Assembly (NCBI GenBank): GCA_963757135.1
Contig: CAVWQE010000004.1
Span: forward strand, 682,001 to 746,000
Direction: 5' to 3'
Length of the DNA stretch: 64,000 nucleotides
From: Gp1-AA145 sp963757135
GTDB lineage: Bacteria > Acidobacteriota > Terriglobia > Terriglobales > Acidobacteriaceae
Shown here: piece by piece, positions 24,046-29,736 of the stretch
Numbering within the stretch: position 1 is the stretch's first letter
Layout: each line of letters begins with the position of its first letter
Position numbers and translations under genes: made by a program
Notes under the pieces: model-generated
What the model was told of the DNA's origin: nothing
Databases searched by the model: none
The model's input: the letters and a program-made list of their open reading frames with translations, nothing else

Positions 24046-24369
24046 GAAGGATTTTCCTCTTCATCTTCGTCCTGGTCGGCGCGGTGCGCCGATGAGGACG
24101 ATGTGAGATGTCTTTAATTAACGGTGGGAGCGTGCGATGGCGAGCTGGACGCCGGCACAAACCTTAAAAGTGTAACAGAAACAAGCTTCTAGCGGCTAGA
24201 TGTTGGTCGCGGAAGCCCGCTCTGCCCCAAGCCTTGTGCTGTATCAGATTTTGTCTTGCCGCGCGCCTTTGTCCGGTCGAAGCCGGCACTTTGCTCTGCG
24301 TTCCCGCCTCAATAATTAGATGGCGCGGAGAGCGTTTTAGTTTCAGGAGGTTGGAGAGAAAAGGAACAG
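24046..24369. other. rpoD upstream region
   Basis: About 320 bp between rpoD and the end of the ankyrin pseudogene. It should hold the rpoD promoter on the minus strand; I could not settle on one pair of boxes. No gene is recognised. Confidence 0.45.
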
Positions 24370-24836
24370 CTAACGCCCAAGTGCAGGCATATCCAAGGGC
24401 AGTTTCGCGATGTCAGGATGGCCGTTTTCGGATGCCAGTGCCGCGCGGCCGTCTTGCCATTGCGGTCTTTTGCATTGAGGTCGGCACCATGACTAACGAG
24501 ATGCGTCACGATATCTGTCGCTTCAGATCCTGCGCCAGAATCGGCCAGCATGACGGCAGTCTGGCCATCACGATTCTTCGCCCGAAGGTTTGCCCTTTCT
24601 GTCGAGAAGCAGCTTCACCGTGTCGGTCGTTGGGTATGCACTGCCTTTTCAGCCGCTATAATCAGCGGAGTCTCGCCATTCTGACCCTTTGCCTCAATAT
24701 TGGCGCCTTCTCGCAATAGGCGCTCTGCGGAGATGGTGTTCCGGTTGTAGATCGCGCCAAATAATTGCTGACCAAGCTGCGAGGCTTCGCTTCCTGTGCG
24801 GCTGAAACGCCGATTGATATAGCCAAAATGCTTCAA
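24370..24836 (-). pseudogene. ankyrin-repeat protein broken by at least three frameshifts
   Basis: Pieces in different frames assemble into consecutive ankyrin repeats. They are, in order: AERLLREGANIEAKGQNGET PLIIAAEK; TDTVKLLLDR; NLRAKNRDGQTAVMLADSG continuing to TDIVTHLVSHGADLNAKDRN and GKTA; and finally ALASENGHPDIAKLPLDMPA ending at a TAG at 24370-24372. Frame changes fall near 24630, 24590 and 24440. No piece has a plausible full gene around it. The neighbouring essential genes show no frame errors, so real decay is more likely than poor sequence. Confidence 0.75.
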
Positions 24837-24967
24837 TTACGGGTTTTTGCGCGCGATACATGGAACAATTCTGGACTGCGGAGGATCAAATCGAGAGTAC
24901 CGATAGTCACGTATCGTTGCTGTCGAGGAGAGCAGGCACCAGCCGGATGTTGGACAAAGGGCCGAAA

Positions 24968-24997
24968 ACACGAAAGCCCCGGTAGCCATCCGGGGCT
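24968..24997 (-). terminator. terminator of the tRNA transcript
   Basis: On the minus strand AGCCCCGG-ATGGCTA-CCGGGGCT is followed by TTCGTGTTTTC. It lies about 85 nt after the tRNA 3' end, so the primary transcript has a trailer that includes the 25008-25025 antisense copy. Confidence 0.75.
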
Positions 24998-25007
24998 GGG
25001 AACCTAC

Positions 25008-25025
25008 TACTGGACGTCGCCTGCA
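25008..25025 (+). repeat. inverted 18-bp copy of the tRNA D/anticodon arm
   Basis: TACTGGACGTCGCCTGCA on the plus strand equals the minus-strand tRNA sequence from the D-stem 3' strand through the anticodon (plus positions 25134-25151). In the minus-strand transcript this copy is therefore perfectly complementary to the tRNA. It is flanked by AACCT...AGGTT, which could close a hairpin presenting it as a loop. Confidence 0.85.
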
Positions 25026-25082
25026 GGTTTAATCATAGTTTTCGTGCCTTATTTGTCAAGTTTCCTTAATCGAGTGACCGCG

Positions 25083-25170
25083 CGGAGAGTGAGGGACTCG
25101 AACCCTAGTGGCTGGCTAGCCACTCGATCGCTTTGCAGGCGACGTCCAGTACCCACTGGCAACACTCTCC
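25083..25170 (-). tRNA. SelC-like tRNA with Cys anticodon GCA (8/4 fold, long variable arm)
   Basis: 88 nt, CCA not encoded. The acceptor stem has 8 pairs (GGAGAGTG/CACTCTCC) and the discriminator is G. The D stem has 5 pairs (CCAGT/ACTGG) with a 4-nt loop GGGT. The anticodon arm is GTCGC-CTGCAAA-GCGAT, giving anticodon GCA. The variable arm is AGTGGCT-AGCC-AGCCACT, 7 pairs. The T stem has only 4 pairs, AGGG-TTCGAGT-CCCT. Position 8 is a paired G, not the usual unpaired U. Ordinary tRNA-Cys has a 7/5 fold, a short variable loop and U73. The tight D loop, long variable arm and 8-bp acceptor are those of selenocysteine tRNA; one change (U34 to G) turns its UCA anticodon into GCA. selB lies 2.5 kb away. 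Confidence 0.85.
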
Positions 25171-25192
25171 CAGACATCGGCCTGCGAGTGGA

Positions 25193-25221
25193 ATTCTAGC
25201 GAGTGTTCAACGAAATGTAAG
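25193..25221 (-). promoter_or_regulatory. probable promoter of the tRNA gene
   Basis: Read on the minus strand: CTTACA, a 17-bp spacer, then TAGAAT (one mismatch from TATAAT). The expected transcription start is about 15 nt before the mature tRNA 5' end. Confidence 0.4.
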
Positions 25222-25376
25222 CTGAAATCGGTAAAGACGCATGCGGCTTGTCCCGATTAGGGAATCGTCTGCTTAAGCATGGCTCGCGCTAAATGTGCTC
25301 CGATTCCCACAGGGCTCCACAGCAAACGATCTATCCTTCCATAACTGGGCTGACAGATAATTCCAGCAGACCTCCC

Positions 25377-27407
25377 ATGGCCTTCGCGTCCGATTTCGCG
25401 CAAACACTAAAGCAACAGGCGGACATCGTCCGCGTAGTGGGCGACTATGTCAGCCTGAAAAAATCGGGCGCGCAGAACTATTCGGGCCTGTGCCCTTTTC
25501 ATAAGGAGAAATCGCCGTCATTTTCGGTGCACGCAACCCGGCAGTTTTATCACTGCTTTGGCTGCGGGCAGTCTGGAGACGTATTCAGCTTCGTTCAGAA
25601 GATCGAGAACATTACTTTCCCCGAGGCGGTGCGCGCGGTTGCACAGAAGATGGGCGTGGCTCTTCCCAAACAGACCTTCAACAGCGAAGCTGAAGCTCGC
25701 GATGCAAGGCTGCGGACCGTGCTGCTGGAAATTCACGAGGGTGCTTGCGCATTTTTTCAGGAGTGCCTGCGGCGGCCAGAAGGTGCCCGAGCACGCGAGT
25801 ATCTGAGCGGGCGAGGACTCGATGATGAGACGATCCATAAGTTTCGGATCGGGTATGCGCCGGATTCCGGCTTTCTGCTGCGCGATCGCCTGAAGGGCGA
25901 GTTCGGAGAAGAAGCGCTGCGGGAGAGCGGGTTGCTGTCGTGGAAAGATCAGGCCGGGCTTCGGGCTTCGGGCGCTGGGCTTCAGGACGGCTCTCGGTCG
26001 TCGACTCTCGGCTCTCGGGAAGAGAGCAGGTCCCCATTCGACTCCCTCCCTGCCGTCGGTCGCTCAGGGCAGGCTCTCGACTCCGCTCGGGATGACAGTA
26101 CCAGTAAGATTTTGCCGACGACCGAAGACCGACGGCCGACGACCGCTTCCATGTATTCCAAGTTCCGCAACCGGGTCATGTTTCCGATTGCGAACGAGAG
26201 CGGGCGCGTGATCGCGTTCACCGGCAGAACGCTGGCGACGGATGAGAAGTCCGGGCCGAAGTATTTGAATTCGCCGGAGACGGCTATTTATTCGAAGTCG
26301 CGGGTGCTTTTCAACCTTGATCTGGCGAAGGAGGCGGTTCGCGCGCTGAACTACGCAATTCTGGTCGAAGGCCAGATGGATTGCATTTCTGTATTTGCCG
26401 CGGGTTTTCGCAATGTGATTGCCAGCTCAGGCACGGCGTTTACGCCGGCGCAAGCCGCGCTGCTGGGGCGTTTCAGCAAAAATGTGATCGTTAATTTTGA
26501 TCCTGATACGGCGGGTGCAAAAGCCACTGAGCGTACGCTTTCGCTGCTGGTCGAAGAGGAATTCGAGATCCGCGTATTGACTCTCGAAACGGGATTCGAT
26601 CCCGATCTGTACGTGCGCCGCAAGGGCAAGGATGCGTATTCGAGCGCGCTGAAGAATTCGCAGAAATATTTTGAGTATCTGATCGAGAGGGCGCGAACAC
26701 AGTTCCAGGTGCGCAGCGGTGAAGGCAAGCGCAATGCCGTCAATTATTTGTTGCCGCATGTTCAGCGGGTGCCGAGCCGGATTGTCCGCGACGAACTCGC
26801 CGAAGAGATTGCGCAGAAGCTCAACATAGACGGAGCAGTGTTGCGGCAGGAACTGAAGCATGCCGCGACCAGTCGTAAGACTGCCACGCTGAAAGCCGTG
26901 CCGGAAGGGCAGATTACAGACGCAGAGAAGCTGTTGATTCGCGCGCTGGCTTCGGGGCGTGAATTCCAATTGGAGGATTTTGTTTCAGATCGAGGCGGAG
27001 CTGATGATGCCTTCGATCCGGCGCGGCAGGCGCGATTCGTGTTGAGCGCCGAGCGTCTTCATGTCGGTCTAGGCACAGAGTCTTTGATGGAAACGCTTTT
27101 GAATGCTCCCGAGAACGCGGAGCCTATGGAGATGGCGCGTTCTGACAATGAACGCGCTCTGCTGGCCGCCGTTCTGATGAAAGAAGATGAAGATCTTACC
27201 GCAGAGAAGTTGGAAGGCGCCGTTCGGGCTTTGCGGCGTGTGCACATTCGGCGGCGACTGGAGCAGATACAAAGGCTAATGGAGTCGGCACGAGCGCTGG
27301 ATTCCGCGCAGCTGAAGAGCCTGATGGATGAGAAGTTAAGGTTGAAGCGGGCGTTGATGAATCCTGGGCTCGGTGGCGACGAAATGACGGCGGCATCGGC
27401 GGATTGA
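25377..27407 (+). CDS. dnaG: DNA primase
   Basis: 676 residues from the ATG at 25377; an earlier in-frame ATG gives residues unlike the family. DnaG makes RNA primers at the fork with DnaB. The zinc ribbon ligands are C39, H42, C60, C63 (LCPFHKEK, YHCFGCG). The RNA polymerase/TOPRIM part starts around residue 259 (MYSKFRNRVMFPI) and includes LVEGQMDCISVFAAG and NFDPDTAGAKATERT. A helicase-binding C-terminal domain follows. Residues about 193-258 are not primase: they are low-complexity, S/R/T-rich, and encoded by intergenic-type repeats inserted in frame. Confidence 0.95.
   Translation: MAFASDFAQTLKQQADIVRVVGDYVSLKKSGAQNYSGLCPFHKEKSPSFSVHATRQFYHCFGCGQSGDVFSFVQKIENITFPEAVRAVAQKMGVALPKQTFNSEAEARDARLRTVLLEIHEGACAFFQECLRRPEGARAREYLSGRGLDDETIHKFRIGYAPDSGFLLRDRLKGEFGEEALRESGLLSWKDQAGLRASGAGLQDGSRSSTLGSREESRSPFDSLPAVGRSGQALDSARDDSTSKILPTTEDRRPTTASMYSKFRNRVMFPIANESGRVIAFTGRTLATDEKSGPKYLNSPETAIYSKSRVLFNLDLAKEAVRALNYAILVEGQMDCISVFAAGFRNVIASSGTAFTPAQAALLGRFSKNVIVNFDPDTAGAKATERTLSLLVEEEFEIRVLTLETGFDPDLYVRRKGKDAYSSALKNSQKYFEYLIERARTQFQVRSGEGKRNAVNYLLPHVQRVPSRIVRDELAEEIAQKLNIDGAVLRQELKHAATSRKTATLKAVPEGQITDAEKLLIRALASGREFQLEDFVSDRGGADDAFDPARQARFVLSAERLHVGLGTESLMETLLNAPENAEPMEMARSDNERALLAAVLMKEDEDLTAEKLEGAVRALRRVHIRRRLEQIQRLMESARALDSAQLKSLMDEKLRLKRALMNPGLGGDEMTAASAD
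25953..26150. repeat. in-frame repeat insertion within dnaG
   Basis: About 200 bp between the zinc-ribbon-linked domain and the catalytic core. It contains GCTCTCGGTCGTCGACTCTC-type words, a reverse family C core (GCTCAGGGCAGGCTC near 26062-26076), a 'CTCCGCTCGGGATGACAG' element of the family D type also seen near 32150-32170, and a GACGACCGAAGACCGACGGC run. All are typical of intergenic DNA in this genome, but the reading frame stays open. Confidence 0.75.
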
Positions 27408-27451
27408 GGCGGGTTACTTGCACCCGCCATCCGGGTAACCGCAACGGCCGT

Positions 27452-27482
27452 GTGGAGCCTGCCCTGAGCTTGTCGAAGGGTC
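27452..27482 (+). repeat. family C repeat
   Basis: GTGGAGCCTGCCCTGAGCTT followed by GTCGAAGGGTC. It is the nearest intact relative of the reverse copy that interrupts the family A element 150 bp downstream. Confidence 0.75.
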
Positions 27483-27550
27483 GGGCATTCCTGCCGACGC
27501 TTTTGATTTCAGTTTCGAGCCACCACTGAATACGAGTTGATACGCTTTTT

Positions 27551-27600
27551 GTCGGACAAGAATGTCCGACCCACACGAGCAAATTAGCTCCGCCATCACA
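27551..27600 (+). repeat. family A palindrome, uninterrupted copy
   Basis: GTCGGACA-AGAA-TGTCCGAC (27551-27570) then CCACACGAGCAAATTAGCTC and a CATCACAG tail. The block is repeated downstream with an insertion. Other copies are at 33688 and, in frame, in prmC at 34291. Confidence 0.8.
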
Positions 27601-27605
27601 GGCTT

Positions 27606-27675
27606 GTCAGACAAGAGTGTCCGACCACTCGAGAAGCTCAGGGCAGGCTCCACACGAGCATATTAGCTTCTGACA
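27606..27675 (+). repeat. family A palindrome interrupted by a family C element
   Basis: GTCAGACA-AGAG-TGTCCGAC (27606-27625), then about 24 bp reading ACTCGAGAAGCTCAGGGCAG followed by GCTC, and then the family A tail resumes as CACACGAGCATATTAGCTTC. The 24 bp are a reverse family C core. Comparison with the uninterrupted copy 50 bp upstream shows the insertion precisely. Confidence 0.8.
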
Positions 27676-29565
27676 TCACAGAATGATTCGTTCGTCGCCG
27701 ACGCGTTTGGTTACGCGCTCCCGATCCAAGTATTCGAGCAGCGGAATGGCGTATTTCCGGCTGACGCCAGCGAGATCTTTGAAGCGGGCGACGTCGATTT
27801 TGGGAGACTTGAGTTTTTCCGCCGCCAACTTTCGGCGCAGTTCTTCGAGCGCATCGCGATGAAAGACCAAATCGTCGGAAACTTTGATCAGGGACTTTTC
27901 GCGGAGCAACAGGGTCACAATTTTTTGGGCGCGAGCTTTGTCGATTTTCAATCCCGCCAATACATCTTTCAGAGCAGGAACTTTCAGTCCGGCTAAGGCG
28001 AAGGCGTGCTCGATAAGGTTTCGCGACTCGGCTTCTTCATCTTTCATTACCACGGTGCGGCCGGGCAGCCGTACCAGATCTCCGGTGATCTCAATTTTTT
28101 TCTCCCGTTGCAGAATGTCAGCAATTGCATCGAAGGCTTCATCGCCTGCGTCCGTCTGCACTCGTAGCTCGTCCTTTCCGATCCCAACCGCCAATGGATT
28201 CTTCCGGTGAAATTCCTCCACGGTCGGAACAACCTGGGCCTTCAATAATTCCCACGCGGGTCCGTGCATATATATCTCGCCGATCCGAACGACATCTCCA
28301 CTCTTCACTGCCTCGGCCAGCTGAGACTCGATCACTTTCTTCGTCCAGCCGGTTTCCGCGACCAACTGCTGCAGCCAAACGCCATCGTGGTAGCCGCGCC
28401 AGACTCGAAGTCTCAGAATTGCTTCGCAGTCCTGAGCGGCTAGGGTTTCGAGTTCGCTCTGTGGCGGTAAGCCTTGCGACATTGGTGATGCATCCAGCAC
28501 CACTCCCCCTCCGATAGTCACCACGGGCGAAAATTGTCGGATTATAAATCGGTCGTCGGGGAGGAGCAGGAGCAGGTCGGTCAATCGTAATTGCGCAAAC
28601 GCCTCGCCGCCCGGCTTGAGCTGCTTTTGTTCGTAAAGGTTCACAGTTGCAATCGTTTCGGACGTGAAGGCGTGCAGGTGCACACGTGCGCCTTGCTTCA
28701 AAGGCTTGGCCGACGGAAGCAATGAGAGTTTCACGTCCATGCGCGACGATGTGTGCAACAGTCCGGGAGAGGCCAGAACCATGCCGCGTTCCAGTTCACT
28801 CTTCTCAATTCCAGCGAGGTTCAGGGCAGTACGTTCTCCCGCGAGTGCTTTTTCGGCGACGATGCCGTGCACCTGGACTCCGCGTACTCGAACTTTTCTC
28901 CTCGCCGGAAACAGTTCGAGTTCGTCTTCCTTGCGAATCGATCCGGCGATCAACGTTCCGGTCACCACCGTGCCGAAGCCCTTCATGGTGAAAACGCGGT
29001 CGATGGGAAGGCGAGTGACGGCGCTGGAGTCGCGAGGCGGAGCTAAGCTCGCCACTCGCACCAGTTCGCGTTTCAGGTCTTCGAGACCTGCGGCCTTGAG
29101 TGAGCTGACGGGAATGATGGGCGAGTTTTCAAGAAACGATCCTCGCAGAAAATCATCTACTTCCAGGCGCACGACATCGAGGGTGTCGGAATCGACCAGG
29201 TCGGACTTGGTGAGCACGGTGATGCCGCGCTGAATTGAAAGCAGCCGGCAGATATCGAAATGTTCGCGGGTTTGCGGCTTGATGCCTTCGTCGGCGGCGA
29301 TGACCAGCAGCACCAGGTCAACTCCACCGACTCCGGCCAGCATGTTGCGTACGAATCGCTCGTGACCGGGGACATCAACAAAGCCAAAGCGCAGCGTCTC
29401 GCCGTTTTCGGCGGCAAGTTCGAGGTGCGCGAAGCCCAGGTCTATCGTTATTCCGCGGCGCTTTTCCTCTTCCAGGCGGTCGGCATCGATGCCGGTGAGG
29501 GCCTTGACCAGCGCGGTTTTGCCGTGATCGATGTGCCCGGCGGTGCCGACAATGATGGAATTCAT
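27676..29565 (-). CDS. selB: selenocysteine-specific elongation factor
   Basis: 629 residues. The GTPase domain has G1 GHIDHGKT (10-17), DVPGHE (64-69) and TKSD (119-122), with the SelB-type 'RGITIDLGFAHL'. EF-Tu-like domains 2 and 3 follow (ALNLAGIEKSELERGMVLA). The C-terminal half is a set of winged-helix modules ending LEYLDRERVTKRVGDERIIL, which in SelB read the SECIS hairpin of selenoprotein mRNAs. It delivers selenocysteyl-tRNA to the ribosome. selA and selD are not in the window. The tRNA with SelC architecture lies 2.5 kb downstream on the same strand, with dnaG between them on the other strand. Confidence 0.94.
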   Translation of the reverse strand: MNSIIVGTAGHIDHGKTALVKALTGIDADRLEEEKRRGITIDLGFAHLELAAENGETLRFGFVDVPGHERFVRNMLAGVGGVDLVLLVIAADEGIKPQTREHFDICRLLSIQRGITVLTKSDLVDSDTLDVVRLEVDDFLRGSFLENSPIIPVSSLKAAGLEDLKRELVRVASLAPPRDSSAVTRLPIDRVFTMKGFGTVVTGTLIAGSIRKEDELELFPARRKVRVRGVQVHGIVAEKALAGERTALNLAGIEKSELERGMVLASPGLLHTSSRMDVKLSLLPSAKPLKQGARVHLHAFTSETIATVNLYEQKQLKPGGEAFAQLRLTDLLLLLPDDRFIIRQFSPVVTIGGGVVLDASPMSQGLPPQSELETLAAQDCEAILRLRVWRGYHDGVWLQQLVAETGWTKKVIESQLAEAVKSGDVVRIGEIYMHGPAWELLKAQVVPTVEEFHRKNPLAVGIGKDELRVQTDAGDEAFDAIADILQREKKIEITGDLVRLPGRTVVMKDEEAESRNLIEHAFALAGLKVPALKDVLAGLKIDKARAQKIVTLLLREKSLIKVSDDLVFHRDALEELRRKLAAEKLKSPKIDVARFKDLAGVSRKYAIPLLEYLDRERVTKRVGDERIIL

Positions 29566-29736
29566 TGGAGTTCAGTATATGCAGTTCGCGAGATCAGCCT
29601 CTAGCTCTTAGCCTTTAGCTCTTAGCTGAACCAATGGCGAATTTCGATCGAGCTAAAGCTAACAGCTTGCTGGAGTTCTCGGCGGCAAAAAGGTTTTGTT
29701 CTTCTGCTCGAAGATGAGAAAATAGAATTTCCCGAC

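Noticed and set aside
25083..25170. An ordinary tRNA-Cys or a tRNA-Ser
   Set aside because: Ordinary tRNA-Cys has a 7/5 fold and a short variable loop. tRNA-Ser has other anticodons, an unpaired U8 and a large D loop. This molecule has an 8/4 fold, a 4-nt D loop and GCA.
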